A DNA stretch of 64,000 nucleotides from Adiantum capillus-veneris (taxonomy: Eukaryota > Streptophyta > Polypodiopsida > Polypodiales > Pteridaceae). The position numbers and the translations under genes are program-made. The stretch is taken from positions 71,013,003-71,077,002 of the forward strand of contig CM043957.1 of the NCBI GenBank assembly GCA_014529385.2, in the 5' to 3' direction. Below the pieces are notes generated by a model. That model was not told the DNA's origin, ran no database searches, and saw nothing but the letters and a program-made list of their open reading frames with translations. This document shows, piece by piece, positions 38,753-50,298 of this stretch (position 1 is its first letter; every line of letters begins with the position of its first letter).

Positions 38753-39283
38753 CTAATGTCCAGCTACTGCATCCAACACAGCATCACAAAATGGCATAGG
38801 GAATGGATCAGTAATAGTTACAACATTTAACTTCCTGTAATCCACACACACCCTCAACTTCCCATTCTTCTTTGGCACAACAATAATTCGTGACAACCAT
38901 GACACTTCATTAACTGGCTTGATGAATCCAATTGCCAATAACTTATCTATTTCCTGCTTTACTTGCTTTGCAAAATTGGGGTTCATTCTGTATCTCTGTT
39001 GTATGATTGGTTTAGCATCCTCTCTGAGATTAATGTGATGTTGATGTAGTTCAGGATCAATGCCCTTTACCTGTGAATAATCCCAAGCAAATACATCTTT
39101 ATACTCCTGCAATAACTGAATCAAACCTTTCAAAAATTCCCCTTCAGCATGGATGCTAATTCTGACCATCCTGGGATCTTCTTCAGTCCCCAAATTAAAC
39201 TCTCTAACTTCATCGTCTTTTACTCTGCTGGAGGTACCAAACCTTTTATCATAGATTCTTTCTGCCATTACCCTTGCTTCCTT
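38753..39283 (-). CDS. Antisense gypsy Pol: RT N-terminal part
   Basis: The same frame as the parts before and after it, bounded by TAG codons at 39284 and 38753. Carries EYKDVFAWDY, HHINLREDAKPIIQQRYRMNP, IIVVPKKNGKLRVCVDYRKLN and DPFPMPFCDAVLD, the fingers region of gypsy RT. The two stops are the only obstacles in this part. Confidence 0.88.
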   Translation of the reverse strand, partial: KEARVMAERIYDKRFGTSSRVKDDEVREFNLGTEEDPRMVRISIHAEGEFLKGLIQLLQEYKDVFAWDYSQVKGIDPELHQHHINLREDAKPIIQQRYRMNPNFAKQVKQEIDKLLAIGFIKPVNEVSWLSRIIVVPKKNGKLRVCVDYRKLNVVTITDPFPMPFCDAVLDAVAGH

Positions 39284-40279
39284 CTACGCTTCATCAATCT
39301 GCTCTTTCTGAGGCACCTCGGAATTCCGATCCATCATCTGCAACACTTCTGATCTAGTAATCTCCTGGCCTGGAACTATTTCTACTTCTTCCTCACTTTG
39401 ATCTTCAACCTTCTGTATTATCCCTTCTACATCAACCTCAAAGAGAGGCACAATAGTGGGATTAGCTCTCAAAAATTCCTCCTCTTCATCATCTTCCACT
39501 GCATCTGCCAAGTTTATGGTCTGAGCACATAATGGTTTAGTCTTTGGAGGGATTTGTTTTCTTCCCTGCATTGATATGGTTACTGACTGCTTCCCCTTTT
39601 TCATCATGACCACATTTTCTCCCCAATCCTGCTTAACTCTAGCTTGTCTAAAACAGGGTCTTCCCAACAACATCTTGTAGGAAGAATCTGAATCCTTCAT
39701 TCTAAGTACCACAAAGTTCACAAAGAAAACCATACTTGCAATTTCAATTGCTTGCTGCTTGAGAATGCCTAAAGGCTGGACTCTCCTTTGGTCTGCCATC
39801 TTCACTTGAAATGGTGCTGGAGCTAATGTTCCTCCTAACTTCAATCTTCTATAAACCACCTCAGGAAGTATATTCACCCCTGATCCTCCATCCAAAACCA
39901 CCTCTTGAAATAGAATGCCTTGAAACATTACTGCCACCACAGGTACTACAAAATCCACATCTGCTGGATCAATCTGCTGCAGCATTACTTCAGGATTTTG
40001 GTTTGCCAACACTTGGTCTTGCTAACCCTGAATCTTCTTCAACAATTTCTCTTTAAAGGATGGAACTATACATAATAATTGATCTAATGACAATTGCAAG
40101 GGAGAGTTCACCAGCACCTCAAACCAATCTCTGTCTTCTTTTGTTGGCATCAAACCTGGCTTGTCAAGCTTATGCTGCTTCTTGGATACCTCCAACTCTT
40201 CATTCCTCTCTTCTGCATACTGAACATGCTCTCTCTGCACTTTTTCATGAACCTTATCCCTCACACCTGCTCTCTCCAA
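39284..40279 (-). CDS. Antisense gypsy protease region
   Basis: One frame with a TAG at 40022. The first part is helical (DWFEVLVNSPLQLSLDQLL). After the stop comes the aspartic protease: VVLDGGSGVNIL (Asp-Gly-Gly-Ser), then YKMLLGRPC. An acidic linker (DDEEEE) leads to RT. It is in the minus-one frame relative to gag; the overlap of roughly 20 bp near 40261-40280 has no obvious slippery heptamer, so a chance indel is as likely as programmed frameshifting. Confidence 0.82.
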
Positions 40280-41910
40280 TTAATTGGTCCCTTAGCTTTT
40301 GCTCTTGTGACTGCCAATGCTTCAGCTTCTTCCACCTGACCACATTGGTAACAATCACAATACCATCCTTCTTCATGTTCCTTATGCTCAGCCTGATGTA
40401 CTATGACTGTCTCTGGTTCCTGCTGCTCCTGAATGTCCACCAAAATAACATTGGCTTGAGCTGGTTGATTATGCTGTGGTTGCTGCTGCACTCCCTGTTG
40501 GTCTACCTGACCAGGCCTCACAATGGTCATCCCTCTTTCTCCCCTGTGTCTAACCCATAATTCACAATTAAGACCAACCCAATGGCCTGGTGATCCACAA
40601 TAGACACAAGGAATCACTCTATCTCCTCTTCTCTGATTATTGTTTTGCTCTCTCCAAGGAGGTCTTGGAGGTCTTGGTGGTCTATTAAATGGTTGTCTTT
40701 CTCTAAATGGAGCTACCTGATTTGCTGCAGCTTCACCTCTACCTCTTCCTGTATTTGGCTACTCCCTATTCCTGGGGTTAAACCAACACCTAGAGGTGGC
40801 ATGTCCTTCTTTGTCACATATTTCACAATACAACTTAGCTTTGGGTGCCAACACTGAATAACCAATGCTCTTTAATTTACTCGCCAATTCCCCTTCTTGA
40901 GTTGCTTTATCCTTTTTGGACTTCTTCTTTGTGCTTTTCTTCTTCTTCTTTGACTTTTCTTCAACATCACTTGACTCAGTATCATCATCTGAATCAGCAT
41001 CTTCATCAGTTTCATGGGCATTCGTGGAGTTTGACTGATCATCAGAATCCTCATCCTCTTTGGACTTGCTCTTCATTTTGGGTCTGCCAAGTCTTTTCTC
41101 GACTCTGACTGCTGCATCAACTAGTGGAGCAAAACCTGTACCTATATCCACACTTGCCACAACATTCTTTAAATCTTTCCTCAACCCTGTCAAAAAATAT
41201 CCTGCCAACATCTCATCAGTGGGTCTCTCATTGCCCTGAAGTCTCTCAACCAAAACTCTGAACTTTTGAGCAAAATCTTCAACCACCATATCCCTTTGTC
41301 TGATCACCCTGAGTTTCTTCAAAATATCTGTAGGAGTCTTCTCCTTTCTGAATCTCTGTAAAAAGGCTGCTTTCAAAGCATTATAGGTAGCAAAATGAGC
41401 TATACCATATTGGCTAAACCAACTCATGGCTTTGCCTTCTAATGTAGCTGCAAGCTCCATCTTTGTTTGGTCATTATGCAAGGCCTGATAACCACTAGCC
41501 TGCCACTTTGTTTCAAACTGGGCAGCATGACAGTCTGCATCTTCTTTGAACTTTCCTCTAAATTTGGCTGCTTTCACTGTAGGGTTTGGATGGGCCATGG
41601 GAGGATTTCTGGGTGGTCTCCTAGGTCTTTGCCTGGTAGCCCCCTGTAGTGGGTCAAACTGAAGGCTTCTTCTTGTCCCTGCAGGTCTTCCTCTCAAGGC
41701 AAGTGCTCCAACAAATTGCCTCATGTGCCTCCCATATGCTCTCACAGAACCCTCAGCCCCTTGGTTCAATAACTCCTGTTCACTGTCACCAAACTCCTCC
41801 TCTCCATCAGAGGCATCATCATAATGAAAAGTATCAATATCAAGGTTTCTTGCTCGCCCCTGTGCCCTCATATAATAAACTCTGCCTACTCTCCTCTCTT
41901 GTTGTGACAT
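40261..41910 (-). CDS. Antisense gypsy gag with two CCHC knuckles
   Basis: ATG at 41908-41910. An acidic N-terminus is followed by the gag core (AKFRGKFKEDADCHAAQFE, WFSQYGIAHFATYNALKAAFLQRF, VEDFAQKFRVLVERLQG). A long Lys/Asp/Ser-rich linker leads to knuckle 1 (CEICDKEGHATSRC). A TAG at 40759-40761 comes next, and the same frame then continues with an Arg/Pro/Gly-rich stretch and knuckle 2 (CVYCGSPGHWVGLNC), ending at TGA 40261. Two intact knuckles on both sides of the stop suggest that it is either recent or read through. Confidence 0.88.
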
Positions 41911-41951
41911 ACATGATTCTCCACAGATTCACAACAACGGGATCGCCAAAG

Positions 41952-42346
41952 TGTTGGGGTTCTTCAACACAAACATAACTAAAGTGTTGACAACATGTCA
42001 CACACACTAAAGACAGAGTAAGAACAAAGGCAAATACATTCAACTCATCAGCATTTCATCATTCACCAACTTCCGACAAAGCAGACTGCAGAACAAGCAT
42101 GAAGCATAGAGCAAGAGACTACACAGTTGATTCATCTTGGTCCACAGATAACTTCCATTTCAACCCAAAATTACATTCTCGCGTGAACCAGCATGACCTT
42201 TAAATAGTAACTTCTGACAGTTATTACTGTTACATCCGATTGACCAAAATCCGACTTATCAAATTCTGACTCTAACTAAGATCCGACTGATTAAGAGTTG
42301 ATTGATTAAACATAAGTACAAGTACTGATCTGGTGTAGGTTCAACA
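41952..42346 (-). repeat. 5' LTR of the antisense gypsy element
   Basis: 395 bp; the TATA motif is TATTTAAAGG on the element strand (42197-42206). Upstream of it stand TCCGA-type motifs at 42235, 42250, 42265 (changed to TCTGA) and 42282. On the element strand the primer site after the LTR reads TGGCGATCCCGTTG. Confidence 0.92.
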
Positions 42347-42351
42347 ATGTT
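42347..42351. repeat. Target duplication of antisense gypsy, right (ATGTT)
   Basis: Partner of GTGTT at 33388-33392 with one substitution. Confidence 0.85.
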
Positions 42352-43440
42352 TGTGGTGGTCACTTTGCCCTAGATATAACAAGTAGGAAAATCTTGCAGG
42401 TTGGTTAAGTATGGCCTAGTCTGAACTGTGATGTATACCACTGGTGTAAGACATGACGTTGTGTCAAAAGGCCGGCACTAGGTCACTCATGCCTGAACCA
42501 CAGAAACCTATCCTTTCATATGGAACATTTGAAAAATGGGGTATAGATAACATAGGACCATTGCCTAGGGCCAACTCAGGGAAGTTCTACATCATCATGG
42601 GAGTCGACTATATGACTAGATGGGTGGAAGCTACAGCCACAACTAGGATCACAGCTGTAAAGGTAGCTAAGTTTGTCTATGAGCACATATGTGGCAGGTT
42701 TGGCACACCATTAGAAATCATCTCTGATAGAGGGCCAGGTTTTAGAGAAGACTTGGTAGGAGAGTTAATGGAAAAACTTGGCATTACAAGGAGGCACTCC
42801 TCACCATATTACTCTCAATGTAATGGCCTAGTTGAGGAAGTGAATGGAATGGTTTGTAAAATTATCACCAAGCATGTTAACAATCATCCTGGAGATTGGG
42901 ATAAGTATCTACTCCCAGCTTTGTGGGCCTACAAAACCTCATTCCGTACATCTTTGGGGTTCACCCCATATCATTTTGTTTTTGGCAAGGAGGCAATCTT
43001 ACCTATTGAAGTGCAACTAGCAAGTCTCAGAGTAATGGCAAGCCAGCTTCAATGGCCCAAACATGCATTTGAGAGATCACATCCTCGACTTGGAAAGACT
43101 ACAGTTGGACAGAGAAGAAGCAATCAATTATTATGCGGAACAGGCAGAGCACAGACGGCTTAGTTTCAACCAGCATCTTCGCCGCAAAGATTTAAAGAAG
43201 GGCACGTTGGTGCTCCGCTAAGACAATCGCTTCGACACATGCAAAGATAAGAAGCTCCTACTGCGATGGGAAGGCCCTTTTATCATCAGGAAAAAGTATG
43301 CCAATGGGAGTTACCTGCTTATGGAAGACGACGATTTGATCAGACTCCACCTATCGACATTCCTGATGAGGGTACACCATCAACCTCCACCTCCGACGAC
43401 AATGATCAAACAAATGAGTTAGAGGCATGAATGCCCCTAA
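42352..43440 (+). pseudogene. Tat element integrase
   Basis: Continues the integrase split at 33387: the second zinc-ligand His (GGHFALD) and the Cys pair follow, with stops. The core at 42453-43060 is well kept: WGIDNIGPLP (Asp), IISDRGPGF (Asp), NGLVEEVNG (Glu), WAYKTSFRTSLGFTPYHFVFGKEA. A frameshift near 43070 and a TAA near 43219 break the C-terminal domain (RLSFNQHLRRKDLKKG, LLLRWEGPFII, LHLSTFL). No chromodomain is seen. Confidence 0.87.
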
Positions 43441-43442
43441 CC

Positions 43443-43869
43443 TTAGGAGGAGGGCTAATGATACCGGGTTAGCCGCACCGCCCTCTAGCCTGGCCTGAGA
43501 GTTTAAAGTTTCTCGGCTTTCAAAGTCGAGGCCGTAGGAATAAACCGCATTTTGGAGCATGAGGTAAAAAGAACAACAAAAAACGTTTTTTTCTAAATAT
43601 TTACGCCACCAATCTTCCCTTCCTTGCTCGCGCTTGTGGAATAGGCCGCCGCAATTTCCCCTTTTAAGCACCACCCCCTACCTCTCCTCCATTATCACCA
43701 AAGACAAGCTCTCTCTCCTACTTGGCTCCACAAACACCATCTCTCTATCTCTTATCTTGTTTCTGTACCACCTAGCCCGATAAAACAAGCCTACATTTCT
43801 TTTCCATTGGCGGCCCGCCATGCTTGGACAAAAATTCTCCCTCTCTCTCTTCCATTATTCACAGACGGA

Positions 43870-43919
<50 letters not shown>

Positions 43920-43989
43920 CCCTCTTGCTCATCCATACCCTTCTGGTGGCCACCATCCAACCCCCTCTCTTCCTCTCTCTCTACCCCTC

Positions 43990-44047
<58 letters not shown>

Positions 44048-44200
44048 TATTCACAATACTCTCCCTCTCATGGCCCCACCCAACACACACCCACACCCTC
44101 TCCTTCCCCGCTACTCTCTCACCCTCCCCCACCACGTTGACCCAACCCCTCTCCCTCTTTCGGCCAGGCCACACGCAACCCGCCAATCACAAGCCCTCTG

Positions 44201-44245
<45 letters not shown>

Positions 44246-44273
44246 CAGCAGGCCCGGAGGCACAGTACAGAAG

Positions 44274-44361
<88 letters not shown>

Positions 44362-46149
44362 TACTTGCACCCAAACACACACACCACACACACACACATA
44401 CACACACCCTCGGTCGCATACTCACACACTCTCTCTCTCTCCCTCACTCTTTCTCTCTAGTCTCTATGCAGCTCTGCGAGCTAGCAAGGTATAAATAATA
44501 ATAATGATAATTAAAAAAACACCTCTTACCCTCTCATTCCCACACATACACTTGCGGACACACACTTACACACACACACACACACACAACCCATACACAT
44601 TGCTCCATACGCACTTCCTCGGTCTCGCCCTCACCCATTTCTAGCCCTCTCTCCGTACACACGTATACACACACACCCACATGCTTGAACACACCTATTT
44701 ATGCACTCACGAACACATGCATTTACATACACAAGTACATGGCACACGCATGCACACGATCAAACTTACACTGCACGTATATACGCACACACAAAGAAGG
44801 AAAGCCAGAAGAGTTTGACATCGACAAAGAAGAAAAGCCAGAAGCACAAGAAGGCGACACCGACACAAGGAAAGGTGCCGAAGGCGCGCCCCGGCCGGCA
44901 CTGAAAGGAAGTGACGTAGCATTTCTGCTAGCTTCCCGCAAGAAATACCAATTCTGGTAGCCTTAAACCTCAACCGACCACCCGAACCATCAACAAAACC
45001 CCTTGTAAATGCCCTGAACTCCACTCTTCCCTAATAACCTATCCACTGGCTAGTGGATTGTAAAAAAACTCTCCCCACCCCACTCTTTCCTCTCTCTCTA
45101 TCTGTACCTTCTCTCCCTCTCTATTTCTCTTACTAGAGAGGCATCTAGACCTTCTACATCGACCAATGGATATTTGTAAGGACCATTAGGTAAGGACTAC
45201 CTTTGAAGCCTATATAAAGAGGCTTCCGCTAAGCACAAAGGAGGGGCACAAGTGAAGGAGGAACAGACTAGCTCCATGCAATCTACATTTTAAGCACTAT
45301 TAAGCACATAATGCACCTCCCAAGCTAGGGAGCTCATGGCATCATGTTTTGTTGCAAGCATGGGCATTTTAGCATTGGCAACATCATCATTAGCCCCACT
45401 CTCCACCACACCATGGTTGAGTTACTAGTCATGACCACTCCATGCACATAAGGCAGTCACTATTCCCCCACAAAGTAGCATGAGCACGCTACGATTGAAT
45501 GCACCGGCACCATGCTACCCCGGGCTGCTCTCGATGTTGGTGATCGACGTCGTTGGTGGTTGAATTGTCTTGATGTTTTCCCTCAACTAACCTCCCGCTA
45601 ACTCCAACTTTTCCATGCACCATATGGTGCTCGCATTCCATCAGGCATCCCTAGTGCCAAGAGCCAGGTTTGTAATAATCAAGACCATCATTTGTAAGTA
45701 TCATCATCACTAATAAAAATGTGCAATGCTATCTTGATCTTTGGGGTCGATTCTCTGTCCTCCTTAGTTTTGTTTTCCCACATTCGCGGGATGTTTCATC
45801 TCTTGTATATCACTCTGCTTGTGCTCCATCACGTGCGGCCTCTCTAGTCAATCAGTATGCTCCATTCTGACCTCGTCACATACCTCTCTCGTACACACAC
45901 TCCTAATTGTTGAGTAGGCATTTTGTACATGTGGACGTTTGCTATATCACCATTTCATGTTGGTGACCTAGAGGGCATCTCACTTTTGCTACCCTAGGTC
46001 ATGTATGTCTGCGTCCTAGCCGCACTTATGCTAGGTGGTGCCCCATCTCTAGTTATAGGATTACTCCTACCTTGAGATGATGCTTGGGGATGTTCACGCT
46101 GTGTGTGCTGTAGAGGCCACCCCATATGGCATGTCATTTTCGTCTATCA
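43443..46149 (+). repeat. Polypurine tract and 3' LTR of the Tat element
   Basis: TTAGGAGGAGGGCTAA precedes TGATACC at 43459; the LTR ends CTATCA at 46149 (2,691 bp). TATA box at 45211-45218, AATAAA at 45712-45717. The (CT)n at 44278-44358 is about 80 bp, against about 25 bp at the matching place in the 5' LTR (23220-23244). Confidence 0.92.
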
Positions 46150-46264
46150 AATGTTTTTAGTGATGTGGCATTTGTCCTTGTACATAGTTCTTGATAAGTT
46201 TTAATGACAAGTTTTAGCTAGGAAGGAGCAACGTATGCTTGTACCAACGCTTCTTTGCACTCTC
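46150..46264. other. Junction between LTR and lipase remnant
   Basis: No gene recognised in the 115 bp after the LTR. The first five bases (AATGT) do not repeat the bases before the 5' LTR (GAAGG). Confidence 0.6.
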
Positions 46265-46760
46265 TCTCTCTCTCTCTTTGTGTGTGTGTGTGCATTTCTT
46301 TCTTGTGTATGTGGGTCAATCCTTGGGTATAACGGCCCTCTAGGCAGGGTGACATTTGGCTGAGCACATCCTTGTATAGGTAAATGGGCTGACCTATATG
46401 CTTGTAGGCCGAGACAATAAAAATTGGGTATGCCAAAATGTTATGGCACATAGGGCACCACATCACACTTGTTTACATGAGGTGAGCTGATGTTGAAAGA
46501 GCCTATGGTGGCACCAAGGAAGGCCACCTCTTGGAACCACTTGGCACAACGTGTCGATAGAGCTCCACCCAGGCTATGGCCCATGCACATCATGTTGCCC
46601 ACATTGTGGGCCTGCATACCTAGATTTTGTAGCGCCAAGCATAGATTTTGAGAAAGGATGTTGTTGTCCATCACATCCTTGAGAGCCACCTGGAAGCCTC
46701 GATGTGCTCAAATGGCAGCGGGGGTGTCATCTAGATGGCCTTATTGTTCGCACCATCATA
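46265..46760 (-). pseudogene. Class-3 lipase pseudogene fragment
   Basis: Minus-strand reading: AHRGFQVALKDVM, then LQNLGMQAHNVGNMMCMGHSLGGALSTRCAKW with the GHSLGG nucleophile elbow (Ser), then ISSPHVN (the 'GSPRVGN' block). After a one-base shift near 46440 comes AYKHIGQPIYL (the 'H.G...YL' block with the catalytic His context). The order matches plant lipase class 3 (alpha/beta hydrolase) proteins. A TGA near 46727 and the frameshift inactivate it, and the 3' side runs into CA/GA microsatellite. The nearby copia element probably sits in upstream parts of the same old gene. Confidence 0.72.
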
Positions 46761-46996
46761 GCAAGGGTTCTCATTTTATTAGAGTATATTTTTCCCTCAT
46801 CTAATAAACATAAGTAATCATGTGTGAAGAGCTCTAAAAATAGAATTAACAACATCTTGGAAATGCCCTCCTATTGTACCCATTGAAAATGGTCCAGAGA
46901 TTTTTCGCTATACCTTGGCCATTTTGGGCAATTGATGGCAACCAACCATTGCCCACCACCATGTAGCCAATAATACCCAAATGTAGCCCACATAAA

Positions 46997-47359
46997 TGTT
47001 GAGATGTCAAGCTCAACATGTACGACTCCTAGATGACTATCACCAACAATCATCATCACTGCGCTCCTTAGTGGATACACATATCTTCACCAATGATACT
47101 ACAACTGGATTACATCGAGCTGGTCTACATACTAGAGTGATGGCACACTTGCATACTCACCTCACTCACTAGAAGATCATACTAGACCGTTGTACTAGTT
47201 TTCCTATTATGTTGTATATACCCTTATGTTGTTGTAGACCTCTTATCTTGAGTTTGTGAAGAAGAAGAAGTACAGTCTTTTGCCTCCATCTTTGTGTGTG
47301 TGTGTGTGTGTGTGTGTGCTTGCAAGAGCTCAAGCTCTCTCCTTCTCTATCTTTTGACA
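46997..47359 (+). repeat. 5' LTR of the copia element
   Basis: TGTTGAGATG...TTTTGACA, 363 bp, including a TATATA-type box near 47212-47220 and (GT)n at about 47292-47318. Confidence 0.92.
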
Positions 47360-47789
47360 TGGTATCAGAGCCTGGTGTGTTTGAGGAGCTTAGAGCAGCA
47401 AGCAGGAGCAGTCTAGGAAGCGTCTTTGGTATTCTCGGGAGCCATTGCCAATGATCTCCAATTTTGGTGATTCCACTTGAAGAGTGTGTGTCTCAGGTTT
47501 CTATACACTTCTTTATCCTTTGGTTTGAATCTGTGTAGCCAGCTTTCCATTCCGGGAGCATTTCGACCCCCGTTTTGGAGTTAGAGTGTGTTCGCATGCA
47601 AAAACGTTGAGGTTCAAGATTTTGCAGATCTACATATAGGTGGTGCAGAAGGCTTTGGCTTGGCTGTAATGTGCACAAAACTATTTAGTACAATCATACA
47701 GGTGTATGTATGTAGATTGTGGTTATAGGTGGTAACTGACAATTTTTAGCAGGCTGCTCGAAGATTGTGTGAAGGGTTGGAAACATCTC

Positions 47790-48790
47790 GTCCAACAATG
47801 ATGGGCTTAACCAGGTTGTTAGTGAGAAGTTGGACAAGAATAATTTCCATGCTTGGAAGTTCAAAATGACCAATTTCTTTATAGGCAAAGGTTACTGGGA
47901 CTACATTGATGGGGAGAATGAGGTAGCACCACTACTGCCAAAGAAAGGTGCAACTGCTACGCAAATTAAGACATTTAAAGATTGGAACCAAGGAGCTTAG
48001 AAGGTTATGTATTGGCTTTCTATCAATGTACAGGACACTATGATTGGGCATATACAAGATTCTCAATCTCCTAAGGAGGCTTCAGACACTTTGCTATCAT
48101 TGGATGTGACAAACACAAAGGCAAGGAAGCTGCAGTTGAAGACCGAGCTGAATACTATTCAGAAGAAAAGCATGTCCATCAATGACTATTTGCTAAAGAT
48201 AAAGAACACATGTGAGTCACTTGCATTGATTGGTGTTACAATTGATGATGATGATACTAGAAGTCTATCTGCGAGGTTTGGGTCCTGAGTACAAACGGTT
48301 CAAAACAGACATCCATCTTTGAGAGAACATTCCCTCGTCTATAGATTTAGTGTCCTTATTGATTGTGGAAGAGAAGGAACTCCTCTACGCAGGGTGGAAA
48401 CAATTCTAAACAGGTCCTTTTCAACAACAAAGGAAGAGGAAGAGGAAGAAGTACGTGTCGTGGACGAGGCTCAGGAAGAGGCAACCACCAAGCACAAAAA
48501 CACAACAACGATCATGGTCGGAACACAGGTGGTGATCGAGGAAACTTTTGAGGCAGGGGGAGTCCAAGAGCTCGTGAAAATTTGCAACACAATAATGCAG
48601 GACAACACAGAATGTAGTATGTTGGGGCTGTGGAAGACATGGTCACATTGAACATGACTATCCAGACAAGAGGCAACAAAAAAATTATGAAACTACTAGC
48701 AGGAATGCAGATAGCCCAAGAGACTATTTGTGGTGCAGCACATGCTGAATAATATGTCTGCAAATGTGGAAAAATCAAGTGATAATGTTT
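47790..48790 (+). pseudogene. Copia gag
   Basis: Gag core with KLDKNNFHAWKFKMTNFF, ARKLQLKTELNTIQKKSMSINDYLLKIKNTCESLALIG, then a basic region and a knuckle CWGCGRHGHIEHDY in which the last Cys is Tyr. TAG at 47998-48000 replaces a Trp-like position; a frameshift follows near 48285. Confidence 0.8.
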
Positions 48791-50035
48791 GGTATGTGGA
48801 TTTGGTTGCATCGAATCACATGACCAGCCATGGTGAATGGTTTAAGTAAATGCAGACTTTACAAAGTCATGGTCATGTATAAACTGGGGATGACTACACA
48901 TCCTATCATGCACACGAGAAAATGCGCCATTGTCTATGATAGGTGGTAAAGTGAAGTACCTGGCTAATGTACTACATGTACCCAACATTACAAAGAACCT
49001 AGTTCGTGTTTGGAAAATGGTTGAGCAAGATTTATATGTCAGGTTTAACTCCAATGGTCTCTTTGTCAAAGAGCATCAGAAGGATGGAAGGCTGGTTGCA
49101 CAAGGAAAGAAAGTGAGTAGAATGTTTATTTTGGATGTAAATGTGATCGAGATGAATGCTGCCAAGTTTGCACAAGGTGCAAGTGTTGTTCTAGATATAG
49201 AGATTTGGCACAAACGTATTGGTCATGTAAATTTGCAGAGGTTGAAAATGATGCAGACTAAAGAGATGGTTACATGTTTACCGAGTTTTGAGTCGCTGAA
49301 ATGTAGAAAGTATGTGAAGCTTGTCAATTTGGAAAGCAGGCAAAAACATCCTTTCCTCATGATAAGCATGTAAGCAAGAATGCATTGAATGTAGTGCATA
49401 CAGATGTATGGAGTCCAACAAAGACTGCATCTTTGGGTGGATGTAGATACTATGTGAGTTTCATTACGACCATACGAGGAAGGTATGGGTCTACTTCATG
49501 AAGCAAAAAAGTGAGGTGTTTATGCATTTCCAGAATTAAATGTTATAGTTGAAAAACAGACTGGGTAACATGTAAAGTTCCCGAGGTCAGATGGAGGGGG
49601 AGAATACTTCTCCAATGAATTCAATGGTTTTCTCAAAAAGCATGGAATTCAGAAGCAGTTTTCATGCAAGTATATTCCACAACAAAATTGTGTTGTTGAG
49701 CGAAAGATTAGGCACATTGCAAAAGTGGCTAGAAGATCGGTGAATGAGAAGAACATGCCTCATTGTTATTGGGATGAGGCTGTAGCTACAGGTCTCTACA
49801 TATGAACAGGTTCCCTACTGCTGGAGTACATGATATGACACTTAAAGAAAAGTTCAGTGGTGAAATCCCAGATGTATCAAATTTTAAAGTGTTCGAATGT
49901 ATTGCTTATGTGAATGTGCCGAATCAGCCAAGAAGTAAGCTTGATCCAAAAGCAAAAAAATGCATGTTTGTTGGCTATTCCCTTGAGCAAAAAGGGTACA
50001 ATTGTTACAATCCTGTCAGGGTAAAGTGAGGGTGA
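48790..50035 (+). pseudogene. Copia protease and integrase
   Basis: The protease block WYVDLVASNHM has lost the Ser-Gly of DSGAS. The pre-integrase has WHKRIGHVN; the integrase core has VVHTDVW, RSDGGGEYFSNEF and VVERKIRHIAK, so the Asp-Asp-Glu are present but spread over different frames. The C-terminal ECIAYVNVPNQPRSKLDPKAKKCMFVGYS is open at 49802-50029. Confidence 0.82.
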
Positions 50036-50298
50036 GCAAGGATGTTGTTTTTGATGGAATGGCAAGTTGGTATGCTAATGTAAAGGATGATTTGGGGGCT
50101 GATGTAAGAAAGAATGTGGTTGCAAAAAATATAGGTGAGCAGTCACAAGTTTTGAGTGGGCCATAAGGGTTCTCTAGTGCAAGTCACGGTGAGTATCCAT
50201 GGAGTGGCGGTTTACGTGAAAGAGTGAGTCCTGTGAACTCCTCAAATGTATCATGAAAATGAAAGAAAAAAGTTGATGATGCCCCTAAGTTACCAAAT

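Larger units (their letters stand above)
33393..42346 (-). mobile_element. Complete gypsy element, antisense, inside the Tat element
   Basis: 8,954 bp with 395-bp LTRs (33393-33787 and 41952-42346) that differ at about eight positions. Minus-strand order: 5' LTR, gag with two CCHC knuckles, protease, RT, one RNase H, integrase, two extra ORFs, 3' LTR. There is no chromodomain and no second RNase H; the DGGS protease and integrase style point to the non-chromovirus branch near Athila/Tat, without closer assignment. Four TAG codons and about two frameshifts interrupt gag-pol; all RT, RNase H and integrase catalytic residues are intact. Confidence 0.92.

Noticed and set aside
40261-40280. Programmed minus-one frameshift between gag and protease
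   Set aside because: The frames overlap by only about 20 bp and no X-XXY-YYZ slippery site is seen; a simple indel is as likely.
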